Shown here one piece after another: positions 17,036 through 27,966 of a stretch of 64,000 nt of DNA; position 1 is the first letter of the stretch; each line of letters begins with the position of its first letter. The stretch lies in contig NZNS01000006.1 of the NCBI GenBank assembly GCA_002694985.1, forward strand, positions 202,605 to 266,604, written 5' to 3'. A model generated the notes under the pieces. It was not told where the DNA came from, made no database searches, and saw only the letters and a program-made list of their open reading frames with translations. Made by a program: the position numbers and the translations under genes. Source of the stretch: Parvibaculum sp. GTDB taxonomy: Bacteria; Pseudomonadota; Alphaproteobacteria; Parvibaculales; Parvibaculaceae.

Positions 17036-17638
17036 TCAACCGCCCATTTCAAGATTGATACAGCCGACGCTCCATTGATGGACACCGTCCACAATGCGAT
17101 GGCCGAGCCGCGTAATCGAAAGTGGCGCAACTTCAACCCGAAGTGCCGTACCGAGATCAATGTCGAGCGCAAGCGCGATAGCCGCGCGGATGACATTCGT
17201 ATGGGCGACCGAAACAAGCGTGTGCCCCGCATAGTGATCCGTCAGACGCTGTACCCCCGCATAGACGCGGGTCGCGAGATCGAAAAAGCTCTCCCCCTCC
17301 GGCGGCAGGATATCGACAGGGTTCGACCAGTCGAGCGTGCGGTTCTGGGCAAAGACATCGTTGAAGCTCCGCCCCTGCCAGAGCCCGTAATTCTGGTCGT
17401 TGAAATCGCCGACGGCGATCGGGTCGACGCCATGCTTGAGCGCGACCGCGGTCGAGCGTGTGCGGGCAAGCGGCGATGAGAGCCAGACGGCCGATGACGG
17501 CAGGCGGCGCGCAATTGCCGATGCCAGCGAGGGGTCGACCGGCTCGGCGGCCACGTCGAGCCGCCCGTAATAGCGGTTCTCCTGTCCCTGCACCGGCGCA
17601 TGGCGGATCCACACCCATTCCGTACGTATGCCGCTCAT
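17036..17638 (-). CDS. Histidine phosphatase family protein (phosphoglycerate mutase-like)
   Basis: The 200-residue protein carries the phosphohistidine motif in the form W-I-R-H-A-P near residue 10, the second arginine in SSPLARTRSTA, the acid loop FNDQNYGLWQGR and the second catalytic histidine in VAHTNVIRAA near 145. The R-H-A form and the YYGRLDVAAEP segment resemble the CobC (alpha-ribazole phosphatase) side of the superfamily, but no cobalamin gene is nearby, so the substrate is open. It is cytoplasmic, with no signal peptide. The gene is convergent with the CheZ-like gene (nine-base gap) and lies 13 bases downstream of the CorA gene on the same strand, so it may be transcribed with it. 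Confidence 0.82.
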   Translation of the reverse strand: MSGIRTEWVWIRHAPVQGQENRYYGRLDVAAEPVDPSLASAIARRLPSSAVWLSSPLARTRSTAVALKHGVDPIAVGDFNDQNYGLWQGRSFNDVFAQNRTLDWSNPVDILPPEGESFFDLATRVYAGVQRLTDHYAGHTLVSVAHTNVIRAAIALALDIDLGTALRVEVAPLSITRLGHRIVDGVHQWSVGCINLEMGG

Positions 17639-17651
17639 AGACGTATGCCGC

Positions 17652-18617
17652 TCATAGCCACCCGCGAAACTTGAAGAAAAAATAGGTAGCTGCGGCGGAA
17701 AGCACCATCAGCCCCAGCGCGACCGGATAGCCATAGGTCCAGTGAAGTTCCGGCATGATCTCGAAGTTCATGCCATAGCTGCTCGCGATCAAGGTCGGCG
17801 GAAGGAACACCGCCGCGACGACCGAGAAAATCTTGATCACATTGTTTTGTTCGTTGCTGATGAGACCCAGTGTCGCATCGAGAACGAAATTGATGTTGTT
17901 CGCGAGGAAGCTCGCATGATCGCTGAGCGCGGTGACATCGCGCGTGATCGTCTTGAAGCCGCGCTCCGCCGTTTTCGAGAACTTCGTCTCGGTTGGACGC
18001 GCAACAAAACTGACGAGACGCCCGAAGCTGACGAGACTTTCCCGCGCCTGCGAGGTCAGCGCATAGCCGCGCCCGACACGCGCGAGAATGGCGTTGTAAT
18101 CCTTTCGCGCCCGCCTTTCATGATCGAAGATTTCCCGCGACAGGGTTTCGATATCGCCCTGAACACGCTCGAGAATGTCTGCGATCCGGTCGACGATCGC
18201 ATCGAGCAATCCCGCCAGTACGTCCTCGCCCGTCGAACAGGGCATGACATGGCGCTGCGCCTGAGCGGCGTAGAGCCGGAAAGGCAGAGGCTCCGCATAA
18301 CGAAGCGTGATGAGCCTGTGCCCGGCAAGCACGAATGTCACCGGCACGCTGAGCGGGTTTGGCGTGTCGGCCTGGGTGATCATCGTGGCGGTCATATAGG
18401 CCGCATTGTCCTCATGATAGAGGCGGCTCGACATCTCGATCTCCAGCATGTCCTCTTCCGTCGGCACATCGAGACCGAGCGCCTTGTCGAGAAAGGCGAG
18501 ATCGTCGTCGGAAGGAGAAAGCACATCGATCCAGACCGCCCCTTCCGGGATCGGGGCACCCGCTGCAACCTCGGCGGCTTTCAACATCCCGTTGGCGGGA
18601 ACATAGGCGGTTATCAT
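17652..18617 (-). CDS. CorA-family divalent-cation transporter
   Basis: The 321-residue protein ends with two membrane helices separated by the signature G-M-N loop (SSYGMNFEIMPELHW), the selectivity filter of CorA magnesium channels. The large N-terminal cytoplasmic domain contains the expected acidic helix (TEEDMLEIEMSSRLYHED) and the long stalk helix. CorA forms a pentamer in the inner membrane that imports Mg2+, and some members move Co2+, Ni2+ or Zn2+. The open frame extends to 18857, but ATG 18617 begins the family-like sequence MITAYVPANG; an AGGAG lies 14 bases before it, which is far, so the start is uncertain. Residues VWIDVLSPSDDDLAFL match the usual N-terminal region of the ZntB/CorA group. 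Confidence 0.85.
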   Translation of the reverse strand: MITAYVPANGMLKAAEVAAGAPIPEGAVWIDVLSPSDDDLAFLDKALGLDVPTEEDMLEIEMSSRLYHEDNAAYMTATMITQADTPNPLSVPVTFVLAGHRLITLRYAEPLPFRLYAAQAQRHVMPCSTGEDVLAGLLDAIVDRIADILERVQGDIETLSREIFDHERRARKDYNAILARVGRGYALTSQARESLVSFGRLVSFVARPTETKFSKTAERGFKTITRDVTALSDHASFLANNINFVLDATLGLISNEQNNVIKIFSVVAAVFLPPTLIASSYGMNFEIMPELHWTYGYPVALGLMVLSAAATYFFFKFRGWL

Positions 18618-18927
18618 CGAATCTGCCGCTTCTCCTGTCGCGATCGAGAGGATGATGCCCGTCCCCGGCGACCGGGACAATCCGTTCCAGCTCGTTCCGG
18701 CGATATCGTCTTCCGCTAATTCCTTGACATTTGGCCGTAAAAGGCCCATGTCACAGTCAATCGTTCGCGTGTGCGCGCTTTGCGGTTGCCCTTCGGCACC
18801 GCCTGACCCCCGAACGATTCGACCCTTCCCGATTCCAAGCGCGTTGGAACGCGGCAAGAAACCGCGTTAAAGCGCCGGCCATTGTGGCCGGGCGCACGAC
18901 GTTTGACTTGAAAGATCCAAAGTAAAT
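18618..18927. other. Divergent leader/promoter region between corA-like and helicase genes
   Basis: This 310-base region must carry the promoters of the leftward CorA gene and the rightward RNA-helicase gene. A TTGACA hexamer is present at 18724-18729 and a TTGACT at about 18903, but neither has a good -10 partner at the usual distance. Cold-shock RNA helicases often have long leaders, which would fit, but no regulatory structure was identified. Part of it may code if CorA starts further upstream. Confidence 0.35.
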
Positions 18928-20298
18928 ATGACGACTGTAACTTTTGCCGATCTCGGCGTTGCCGAGCCGATTTGCCGCGCCCTCGCGGAGCAGAACTACG
19001 TTAACCCCACCCCCATTCAGGCGCAGTCCATTCCGGCACTTCTCGAAGGCCGCGACCTGCTCGGCCTCGCACAGACGGGCACCGGCAAGACGGCTGCCTT
19101 TGCGCTGCCCATCCTGCAGAAATTGACGGCCGACCGCTCGCGGCCCGGCCCGAAGGAAGCCCGCGCCGTCATTCTTGCGCCGACGCGCGAACTGGCGATG
19201 CAGATTTCCAAGAGCTTCGAGAGCTACGGCAAGGGCGCTCGTTTGCGCCAGACCGTCGTCTTCGGTGGCGTGAACCAGTTCCGCCAGGTGCGGGCCATGT
19301 CGGGCGGCGTCGATATTCTCGTCGCCACGCCGGGCCGCCTGCTCGACCTGATGAACCAGAAGCATGTCAATCTCGGCCGCACCTCCATTCTGGTGCTGGA
19401 CGAAGCCGACCGCATGCTCGACATGGGCTTTGTGCGCGACGTGCGCAAGATCATCGCCGCCATGCCGAAGCAGCGTCACTCGCTTCTTTTCTCGGCGACC
19501 ATGCCAAAATCGATCGCGCATCTTGCGGATGAAATCCTGAACGATCCGGTTCGCGTCGAAGTGACGCCCGAAGTCGTGACGGTCGACCGTATCGACCAGC
19601 GCGTCATGCATGTCGACGGCAAGCGCAAGCGCGAACTTCTCGGCAAGCTTCTCGACGACTCCGACCTTTCGCGCGTCATCGTCTTCACGCGCACCAAGCA
19701 TTGCGCGAACCGCGTGAGCGAGCAGCTTGAAAAGTCGGGCGTGCGCTCCGAAGCGATCCACGGCAACAAATCGCAGGGTGCGCGTCAGCGCGCGCTCGAC
19801 AACTTCCGCAATGGCAAGGCACGCATCCTCGTCGCGACCGACATCGCCGCGCGCGGCATCGACGTGACGGGTATCACCCATGTCATCAACTACGAACTGC
19901 CGAACGAGCCGGAAAGCTATGTTCACCGCATCGGCCGCACGGCCCGTGCAGGCAAGAGCGGCATTGCCCTCTCCTTCTGCGATTCAAGCGAACGCGCACA
20001 TCTGCGCAGCATCGAACGGCTGACCAAGCGCCCGCTGACCCCGGTCGACACGACCGAGTGGCTCGGCGAGCAGGTTGTCGTGCCGGCAGGCGAACCCATT
20101 GCGCCGAAGCGCGGCGGACGCGGTGGCCCGAACAAAAATGGCGGCAATCGCAACCAGCCCGGCAAGCAGCGCCGCTTCGGCGGAAAGCCCGGCGGTGGCG
20201 GACAGGCCCGCGGCAATGGCCCGCGCGGCGACCGCAAGCAGGGCGGCGGCAAACCCGGCGGCCAGAAACAGAGCCGACGCCAGTCCACAAGCGCCTGA
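18928..20298 (+). CDS. rhlE: DEAD-box ATP-dependent RNA helicase, RhlE-like
   Basis: The 456-residue protein has all helicase motifs in order: the Q motif NPTPIQAQSIP (about 27-37), Walker A AQTGTGKT (about 48-55), PTRELA, TPGRLLDL, the DEAD box LDEADRMLD (about 158), SAT, the C-terminal motif IVFTRTKHCANR, ATDIAARGIDV and HRIGRTARAG. After residue about 390 it ends in a basic, glycine- and asparagine-rich tail that should bind RNA nonspecifically, the usual build of RhlE proteins. It should remodel RNA in ribosome assembly, decay or cold adaptation. The start at ATG 18928 matches the family (TFADLGVAEPICRAL). A strong Rho-independent terminator follows about 57 bases after the stop, so the gene is monocistronic. 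The symbol is given by family resemblance. Confidence 0.88.
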   Translation: MTTVTFADLGVAEPICRALAEQNYVNPTPIQAQSIPALLEGRDLLGLAQTGTGKTAAFALPILQKLTADRSRPGPKEARAVILAPTRELAMQISKSFESYGKGARLRQTVVFGGVNQFRQVRAMSGGVDILVATPGRLLDLMNQKHVNLGRTSILVLDEADRMLDMGFVRDVRKIIAAMPKQRHSLLFSATMPKSIAHLADEILNDPVRVEVTPEVVTVDRIDQRVMHVDGKRKRELLGKLLDDSDLSRVIVFTRTKHCANRVSEQLEKSGVRSEAIHGNKSQGARQRALDNFRNGKARILVATDIAARGIDVTGITHVINYELPNEPESYVHRIGRTARAGKSGIALSFCDSSERAHLRSIERLTKRPLTPVDTTEWLGEQVVVPAGEPIAPKRGGRGGPNKNGGNRNQPGKQRRFGGKPGGGGQARGNGPRGDRKQGGGKPGGQKQSRRQSTSA

Positions 20299-20354
20299 CC
20301 GAAAGCGCCTGACCGAAAGCGCCACGGGCGCCTGAATTGGCTACACATCGAAGC

Positions 20355-20390
20355 ACGGCTCTGGTTCACTCCAGAGCCGTGTTTTCTTTT
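20355..20390 (+). terminator. Rho-independent terminator of the rhlE-like gene
   Basis: A perfect 10-bp stem, ACGGCTCTGG paired with CCAGAGCCGT around a six-base loop, is followed directly by GTTTTCTTTT. It sits between the helicase stop and the lipoprotein gene start, and the next gene's ribosome site begins right after it. Confidence 0.9.
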
Positions 20391-20405
20391 GGGGAAAGGT
20401 CATCG

Positions 20406-21245
20406 ATGGAAACTCTCCGCGCCGCGCTCTCCTGCATGATCTTCCTCGGCCTCGCGGCTTGCGCAGGTGCGCCCGCCCCCGCCGAACGGCAGGCAAAGGC
20501 GGATGGGATCGCCTCAAAGGCGGGCTTCACCGGAGAGACGATCCGGACAACGCGCTTCGACCTGCATACGCGTCTGCGCGGCACGGCTTCAGGCGGTCTT
20601 CTCACGATCTACATCGAAGGTGACGGCTTTGCCTGGGAACGCCGCGACAGGCGCTCCGCCGATCCGACGCCGATCAACCCTGTCACCATGGAAATGGCGG
20701 CAGCCGACCCCGCCCCCGCCATCGCCTATCTTGCCCGCCCCTGCCAGTTCACTGGCGGCGAGACGGCGCGCAACTGCACGAGCGATCTCTGGACCACGGC
20801 TCGCTATAGTGAGGAGGCCGTGACGGGGATGAGCGAAGCGCTCGACGCGCTGAAACGGAAGGCAGACGCCTCGACGCTGGCTCTTGTCGGCTATTCGGGC
20901 GGCGGCACCATTGCCGCACTGCTCGCCCAACGGCGCGCGGATATCGCCTGGATCAAGACCGTCTCCTCGCCGCTCGACACGGATGCCTTCACCTCGCTTC
21001 ACAAGGTGACGGCAATGACGGGATCGCTGAACCCTGCCGACAAGGCAACCACGCTCGCCGCGCTCCCGCAGATCCATTATGTCGGCGCAAAAGACGACAT
21101 TGCCCCCGTGGAAATTAACCGGCGCTATCTCGCCCGCATGGGCGATACCAGATGCGCCGAACTCGTCGTCATTCCCGGCATGGACCATGTGAGTTGGGCA
21201 GACGTGTGGGCATCGCTCACGGGCGACATACCTGCCTGCCGCTGA
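20406..21245 (+). CDS. Lipoprotein with alpha/beta-hydrolase fold
   Basis: The 279-residue product begins with a short hydrophobic signal ending in a lipobox (LGLAAC, Cys19), so it should be a lipoprotein. The mature part resembles alpha/beta hydrolases: LTIYIEGDGFAW for the first strand and oxyanion region, a nucleophile elbow G-Y-S-G-G-G (LVGYSGGGTIAALLAQ) near residue 175, an acid region HYVGAKDDIAPVEIN and a final PGMDHVSW with the catalytic histidine. ATG 20406 is preceded by GAAAGG; an upstream start at 20337 would run across the terminator and hide the signal peptide. It is transcribed alone, downstream of the helicase terminator. The substrate is unknown; a cell-envelope ester or peptide is possible. 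Confidence is good for location, moderate for enzyme type. Confidence 0.8.
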   Translation: METLRAALSCMIFLGLAACAGAPAPAERQAKADGIASKAGFTGETIRTTRFDLHTRLRGTASGGLLTIYIEGDGFAWERRDRRSADPTPINPVTMEMAAADPAPAIAYLARPCQFTGGETARNCTSDLWTTARYSEEAVTGMSEALDALKRKADASTLALVGYSGGGTIAALLAQRRADIAWIKTVSSPLDTDAFTSLHKVTAMTGSLNPADKATTLAALPQIHYVGAKDDIAPVEINRRYLARMGDTRCAELVVIPGMDHVSWADVWASLTGDIPACR

Positions 21246-21588
21246 CGCCTATATCAAAGCCGTATCGGCAATGCGCTTGGGTGGCACGGGAACCCACGGC
21301 CCCTTCACGCCCATATCGCGCAAGGAGTGCGTCTATCTGTGCCTAGCGGTTGCTGAGAGGGCCCTTGAGCCCCGGAAGCGAATAAAGATGCATGCCGGAG
21401 ACGGGCAGGAACGGATTGCGCCGGTGGCTCCCGTAGATTTCCGGGCGGCTGGTCGGACGCGAAACGACTTCTGCCCGCTTGCGAGCTGAAGCGGCCAGAG
21501 CGGCGCAGCGATCCACGAAAGTGTCTTCACCGAGATAATCCCCTTTTTGGGGACAATCTATTGTCAGAGACCGGGAGAAGGGACGATT
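21246..21588. other. Intergenic region, possible small minus-strand gene
   Basis: This 343-base space separates the lipoprotein gene from the tRNA gene. A minus-strand frame ending at 21343 encodes about 60 residues with a coherent composition (DRCAALAASARKRAEVV, then PFLPVSGMHLYSLPGL) and could be a real small protein starting at a GTG near 21500, but the ribosome site is weak and a second frame overlaps it. Small palindromes (GACAAT/ATTGTC at 21551-21564 and CCCC/GGGG next to it) lie just downstream of the tRNA and may help end or process its transcript. Confidence 0.3.
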
Positions 21589-21664
<76 letters not shown>

Positions 21665-21807
21665 GCCGTACCGCCTGAGCGACCGGTGGAAACCACCATC
21701 CCGGCCACCGATTACGTGGGGGAGCGGTGCTAATAGCAAAGGAATGGAGGCCTGTCCAGCCGCATGGGCCGGTCTTTCGAAAAGACCCCTCCCCGCGTCG
21801 ATCCGTC

Positions 21808-22956
21808 CTACCAGAAGGCGCTGGGCCCTCGGGATATCTCCAGATTCCTGTGGATATGGACACTCATCAGCAATCCGAAGGCGAACATCAGTGAAAGCAT
21901 GGCCGTACCGCCATAGGAGACCAGCGGAAGGGGCACACCGACGACCGGCAGGAGGCCCATGACCATCGATGTGTTGATGAAGACATAGAAGAAGAAAGTC
22001 ATGGAAACGCCGATAGCGACCAGACGGCCGAACTGATTGCGGCACTGGAGCGCCACGTTGAGCGAGAACATCAGCACCACGAAATAAAGCGCCAGCAGCA
22101 CGAGGGCGCCCACAAGGCCGAGTTCCTCCCCCAGCATTGTGAAGATGAAGTCGGTATGCTTTTCGGGCAGGAAGTTGAGCTGGCTCTGTGTGCCTTCCAT
22201 GAAGCCCTTGCCGAAGATGCCGCCTGAGCCCAGCGCAATCTTCGATTGCAGAATATGATAGCCCGCCCCCAGAGGGTCGCGCTCGGGATCGAGGAAAGTC
22301 AGTACGCGATTGCGCTGATAGTCATGGAGACGGCTCCAGACGACCGGGATCGCCGCCAGAACGCCTACCCCCGCCATGATGAAATAGCGCCAGCGCAGAC
22401 CCGCAGAGAAAAGAATGACCGCCCCCGTCGCCATGAGCAGGATGGCGGTTCCGAGGTCGGGCTGCATGACAACCAGCATGACCGGCGCGCCGACAAGCCC
22501 GAGCGGTATGAGCAGGTTCCGCAACCGCGACGCCTCGTCGAGCGTCAGCCCGTGGAAGTAGCGCGCAAGCGCGAGAATGAGCGTAACCTTCATGATTTCG
22601 GAAGGCTGCACCGACACGAAGCCGAGGTTGAGCCAGCGCTGCGCGCCCATACCGACAAAGCCGATGACTTCCACAGCAATCAGCATGGCAAGCGCGAAGC
22701 CATATAGCGGGTAAGCAAGCCGCATCCAGAGCCGCAGATCGACCATCGCAACCGATATCATGATCGCAACGCCCACCGCGAAGCGCGCCGCCTGCCGTAG
22801 AGCCCAGGGCGAGAAATTGCCTTCCGCCACCGAATAGAGCATGGCAAAGCCCATGGAAGCGATCAGCAGCAACAGAAGCAGGAAGCCCCAGTTGAATTCC
22901 ACAAGCTTTTCGCTCAAGCGCATTTCATGGCCGGTAAACCGGCGAAGATCGAGCAT
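21808..22956 (-). CDS. rodA: Rod-shape peptidoglycan glycosyltransferase RodA
   Basis: The 382-residue protein has about ten membrane helices and the SEDS-family signatures: ALARYFHGL and QPDLGTAILLMATGAVILFSAGL in the middle, then FLPEKHTDFIFTMLGEELGLVGAL, whose EKHTDFIF element is typical of RodA, and VGVPLPLVSYGGTAMLSL at the end. The conserved catalytic-region Asp is in QPDLGTA. RodA polymerises lipid II into glycan strands for lateral wall growth and works with PBP2. Its ATG overlaps the PBP2 stop (TGATG), showing tight coupling to mrdA. It is the last gene of the mreB-mreC-mreD-mrdA-rodA cluster. Length is usual for the family. Confidence 0.95.
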   Translation of the reverse strand: MLDLRRFTGHEMRLSEKLVEFNWGFLLLLLLIASMGFAMLYSVAEGNFSPWALRQAARFAVGVAIMISVAMVDLRLWMRLAYPLYGFALAMLIAVEVIGFVGMGAQRWLNLGFVSVQPSEIMKVTLILALARYFHGLTLDEASRLRNLLIPLGLVGAPVMLVVMQPDLGTAILLMATGAVILFSAGLRWRYFIMAGVGVLAAIPVVWSRLHDYQRNRVLTFLDPERDPLGAGYHILQSKIALGSGGIFGKGFMEGTQSQLNFLPEKHTDFIFTMLGEELGLVGALVLLALYFVVLMFSLNVALQCRNQFGRLVAIGVSMTFFFYVFINTSMVMGLLPVVGVPLPLVSYGGTAMLSLMFAFGLLMSVHIHRNLEISRGPSAFW

Positions 22957-24845
22957 CAGCCTGTCCTCGCGGATTTCCGGCCACCGGGCGAGGGGTTACC
23001 TGCCTGCGGCCGCGTCGGGTTGCGCTTGAGAACTTCATACATGATGTCACGCGCCACGGGCGCGGCGGCGCCCGAGCCGGAGCCGCCATGTTCGATGACG
23101 ACGGACATGGCGTAGCGCGGCGCATCATAGGGCGCGAAACAAACGAAAAGCGCATGATCGCGCTGGCGCCACTCCAGGTCTTCGTTCTTCAGCACACCGC
23201 TGAGACGCTCAGCCCTGCTGATGCGCCGAACCTGTGCTGTACCGGTCTTTCCCGCGAGCTCCATGCCCGGCTCCGCAATGCGCGAACGATAGGCCGTACC
23301 ACCGATTTCGTTCGACACTCCGTTCATGCCGCCTTGCACCACACGGATCGCTTCCTCGCTTACGCCAATGAGCTCCGGCTCCTTGACGGGAAGTAACGAA
23401 CCACCCACGGCACGCGTCAGTCGCGGTTCGATTGCATAGCCGCCATTGGCAATACGCGCCGCCATCACCGCGAGCTGCAATGGAGTTGCAAGCAGATAGC
23501 CCTGCCCGATGCCGGCGATAACGGTTTCGCCCTGGTGCCAGCCCTCCCTTTTGACCGCGCGTTTCCACTCCGGCGTCGGCACTAGACCCGACTTCTCGCC
23601 GGGGACATCGAAACCATAGGTACTGCCAAGCCCGAAACGCTTCGCCATGTCGGCTATGGCGTTGATACCGATACGTTTGGCCGTGTCGTAGAAAAAGACG
23701 TCGCAGGAATGCTTGAGCGCATCGTGCATGTTCAGCGCGCCGTGCCCGCCCCTTTTCCAGCAATGGAAGTCGTGGCTGCCGAGCGAATAATGCCCTGGAC
23801 AGAAAACACGGTCGTTCGGATCCATGCCCGCCTCGATAGCGGCCATGCCGACAATCATCTTGAAGGTGGAACCCGGCGGATACATTCCCGCCAGTGCCTT
23901 GTTCATCAGCGGCAGGTAAGGATTTTCCAGCAACGCTTTATAGTCGGCCGTGCCATAACCCATGTTGAACTGGTTGGGGTCGTAGGCAGGTGTCGATACG
24001 AGGGAAATGACATCGCCCGTATGAATGTCGAGAACAACGGAACTCGCGGATTCTCCCTTGAGGCGCTCCCAGGCAAATCGCTGGATATCCATGTCGATCG
24101 TCAGAACGACTTCGCTGCCGGGTGTACCCGGATCCTTCGAAAGTTCCCGGATGACACGGCCATAGGCATTCACCTCGACGTGGGAAGAGCCCGGTACGCC
24201 GCGCAATTCCTTGTCATAGGTCTTCTCGATACCTTCCTTGCCGATGCGAAAGCCCGGCAATTTCAGGACTGGCTCGTCCCCTCCTGCCGCAGCGAGATCC
24301 TTCTCCGATACGGCTGCGACATAGCCCAGCACATGCGCAAGCTCCTCGCCATAGGGATAGTCGCGCGTCTCACCGACATCCGGCAGGATGCCGGCGAGGT
24401 CCGGTTCGTTGATATTGACTTGCGCAAACTGATCCCAGGAAAGGTCTTCCGCGACGGTGACCGGCATGAAACGCGGCGAGCGCGCAATATCGCGCAGAAT
24501 GCGCTTCTTCGTGAAGCTGTCGATTTCGACGATGCGGGAAAACCGCGCGAGCGTTGCCTCGACATCCGGTGTCTGCTCGGAGATCAGCATGGCGCGATAG
24601 TTCTGACGGTTCGAAGCAAGCGTACGGCCGAAACGGTCAACGATGTTACCGCGCAGCGGTGCCAGAAGACGCATGCTTACGCGATTTTCTTCCGCAAGCA
24701 TCCGGTACTGGTCAGTCTTCAGCACCTGCAAATAGTACATGCGGCCTGCAAGAACGACGAAGGCAATACCCTGCGCACCGGCAAGGAGCGCTGCCCGCCG
24801 CGTAAAGGTCTGGTACCTGTTGCTGTCCCTTCCGCTTATCTGCAT
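22956..24845 (-). CDS. mrdA: Penicillin-binding protein 2, peptidoglycan transpeptidase
   Basis: The 629-residue protein has one N-terminal membrane anchor (about 17-38), a dimerisation domain starting with NRVSMRLLAPLRGNIVDRFGR, and a transpeptidase domain. Active-site motifs are complete: S-x-x-K as STFK (Ser326-Lys329), S-x-D as SCD in LKHSCDVFFYD, and K-T-G as AGKTGTAQV. It cross-links glycan strands made by RodA during cell elongation and is the target of mecillinam in other species. A proline-rich tail ends the protein next to the rodA start, with one base shared. The mreD gene lies 18 bases upstream on the same strand. The start ATG 24845 gives the usual N-terminus, with a charged cytoplasmic tail before the anchor. 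Confidence 0.95.
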   Translation of the reverse strand: MQISGRDSNRYQTFTRRAALLAGAQGIAFVVLAGRMYYLQVLKTDQYRMLAEENRVSMRLLAPLRGNIVDRFGRTLASNRQNYRAMLISEQTPDVEATLARFSRIVEIDSFTKKRILRDIARSPRFMPVTVAEDLSWDQFAQVNINEPDLAGILPDVGETRDYPYGEELAHVLGYVAAVSEKDLAAAGGDEPVLKLPGFRIGKEGIEKTYDKELRGVPGSSHVEVNAYGRVIRELSKDPGTPGSEVVLTIDMDIQRFAWERLKGESASSVVLDIHTGDVISLVSTPAYDPNQFNMGYGTADYKALLENPYLPLMNKALAGMYPPGSTFKMIVGMAAIEAGMDPNDRVFCPGHYSLGSHDFHCWKRGGHGALNMHDALKHSCDVFFYDTAKRIGINAIADMAKRFGLGSTYGFDVPGEKSGLVPTPEWKRAVKREGWHQGETVIAGIGQGYLLATPLQLAVMAARIANGGYAIEPRLTRAVGGSLLPVKEPELIGVSEEAIRVVQGGMNGVSNEIGGTAYRSRIAEPGMELAGKTGTAQVRRISRAERLSGVLKNEDLEWRQRDHALFVCFAPYDAPRYAMSVVIEHGGSGSGAAAPVARDIMYEVLKRNPTRPQAGNPSPGGRKSARTG

Positions 24846-24863
24846 GCGCCTCCCCTCACGTCC

Positions 24864-25397
24864 CTAACCGCCCTGAAGGACGCGCGTCTGAATGCGTCCA
24901 AACAGCATGGCAAAGATGGGAAAGACCGCCACGGTAACCGCCATGTGCCGAACAACCGAGCTCGGCGGCACAAAGATACCGTGAATGACGGAAACAATAA
25001 CCCAGGCGAGGAAGCCTGCAAAGACAGCCGTCGCAAGAAACCCGATCCAGAAGGCCGAGAACGGCGCGTTCACAAGCAGCATGCGCTGACTGATCACGAC
25101 CGCATAAGTGACGACATAGACCAAGGCCCACAGACCGATGGCACCACCCGAGAGGAGGTCGAACATGAGACCAACGGCAAGCACCGCGACGGGCGGAAAC
25201 ATCTCCGGCTTCACGACAGCCCAATAATAAATTGCCATGAGCGGAAAGGCGGGCGTAAGGGCTGATCCGAAAATGCGCCCGAACGGCACGAAAGCGAGAA
25301 GGACACAGGCAAGCCCCATCGCGAATGGCATTACCGTCATTACGATACGCCCTGCACGGGCCGCAGGTGTCGGGGAATATGGTTCAAGCTTTGCCAT
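24864..25397 (-). CDS. mreD: Rod shape-determining protein MreD
   Basis: This 177-residue protein has five to six membrane helices and no other domain, as expected of MreD. Recognisable parts are PLMAIYYWAVVKPEMFPP and AVGLMFDLLSGGAIGLWALVYVV, the latter matching the conserved D-L-L-S-G-x-x-L-G motif. MreD is an inner-membrane partner of MreC that couples MreB filaments to the wall-synthesis machinery. The open frame begins at GTG 25406, but ATG 25397 comes five bases after the mreC stop and has GAGAGAG before it, so I use it. It lies between mreC and mrdA on one strand. Confidence 0.93.
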   Translation of the reverse strand: MAKLEPYSPTPAARAGRIVMTVMPFAMGLACVLLAFVPFGRIFGSALTPAFPLMAIYYWAVVKPEMFPPVAVLAVGLMFDLLSGGAIGLWALVYVVTYAVVISQRMLLVNAPFSAFWIGFLATAVFAGFLAWVIVSVIHGIFVPPSSVVRHMAVTVAVFPIFAMLFGRIQTRVLQGG

Positions 25398-25402
25398 GTG
25401 CG

Positions 25403-26335
25403 TCACTCTCTCGCCGCTTGAGCAGCAGAAACCGGTGGGGCCGCGGCGTCGGCTTCAGCCGCCTCGCCCTCCACAGGCCCGCCCAGAACTTCCGGAGGAT
25501 CCTGACGCTTCACCTTCGAGGGAAACTCGTATTGCAGCACCCGCACAAAATCGAGACGTCCGCGATCCGAAAAAGTTTGCACGCGAAGCTCTCCCGAACT
25601 CGTCTGGATAACGAGGCCGACGGGCAGTCCCGGCGGAATAAGTCCACCATCGCCCGATGTGACGACACGATCCCCCGGAGATATCGCACTTTGCGAGGCA
25701 AGGTATTCGAGCTTTGGCCAATTCGTGTTGTCACCAGCAAGTACCGCCTTGTAGTGCGCGGGTTCGATGACGACGGGAACACGGCTGTTAAGATCGGTAA
25801 GAAGAAGGACACGGCTTGCCTTTGGCCCCGTAGAAACGATGCGCCCGATAAGACCGTCCGTATCGACCACAGCCTGACCGCTCTTCGCACCCTTTTCCGC
25901 GCCTACATTGACGAGAACAGTATCGACAAAAGGACCGCCGGAGTCGCTGACAACGCGCCCACTCGCATAGTTGATGGCGGGATCGATCTGCACATTGAGC
26001 AAGGCTTCGTAGCGTGCGAGCTTGGCCTGCAGCTTCTGTGCTTCTTCTTTCCATGCGAGAAGCCTTGCGTTCTCCGCGCGCAGCCTCTCGTTTTCGTCGA
26101 AGACATAGGCATATTCGTCGGTGCGTTCGATGATGTGACGCGTAGCGGCAACCGGACGCGAGGCAATTTCGAGGAGGGGTGCCGCAAGATCGGTCACGAC
26201 CTGACGCGCGCGATCAAAGACATAAGTCTCCGCGCGGCCAAGCAGCAGCAGCGCCGCCGCCAGCGTAAGCATGAAGACGAGCGAAATCCGGTGAGAAAAT
26301 TCACGAAAGGGCAGCGTTGAACGATTCGGGTCCAT
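25403..26335 (-). CDS. mreC: Rod shape-determining protein MreC
   Basis: The 310-residue protein has one membrane segment (about 15-32), a coiled-coil stretch (ENERLRAENARLLAWKEEAQKL, about 78-100, written here in outline) and the MreC beta-barrel domain with VDTDGLIGRIVSTGPKAS, LTDLNSRVPV and GDRVVTSGDGGLIPPGLPVG. It sits in the periplasm anchored to the inner membrane and scaffolds PBP2, RodA and MreD. The C-terminal tail is acidic and Ala/Pro-rich. ATG 26335 fits the family. The gene is 76 bases downstream of mreB. Confidence 0.92.
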   Translation of the reverse strand: MDPNRSTLPFREFSHRISLVFMLTLAAALLLLGRAETYVFDRARQVVTDLAAPLLEIASRPVAATRHIIERTDEYAYVFDENERLRAENARLLAWKEEAQKLQAKLARYEALLNVQIDPAINYASGRVVSDSGGPFVDTVLVNVGAEKGAKSGQAVVDTDGLIGRIVSTGPKASRVLLLTDLNSRVPVVIEPAHYKAVLAGDNTNWPKLEYLASQSAISPGDRVVTSGDGGLIPPGLPVGLVIQTSSGELRVQTFSDRGRLDFVRVLQYEFPSKVKRQDPPEVLGGPVEGEAAEADAAAPPVSAAQAARE

Positions 26336-26411
26336 GACGACTACTGCTCTCTACTGCGGCCCGCCCGCTCCTGCCCAATGCCCCGTGTGAAGGAGCCCTT
26401 TCTGCCTGCGC

Positions 26412-27966
<1,555 letters not shown>
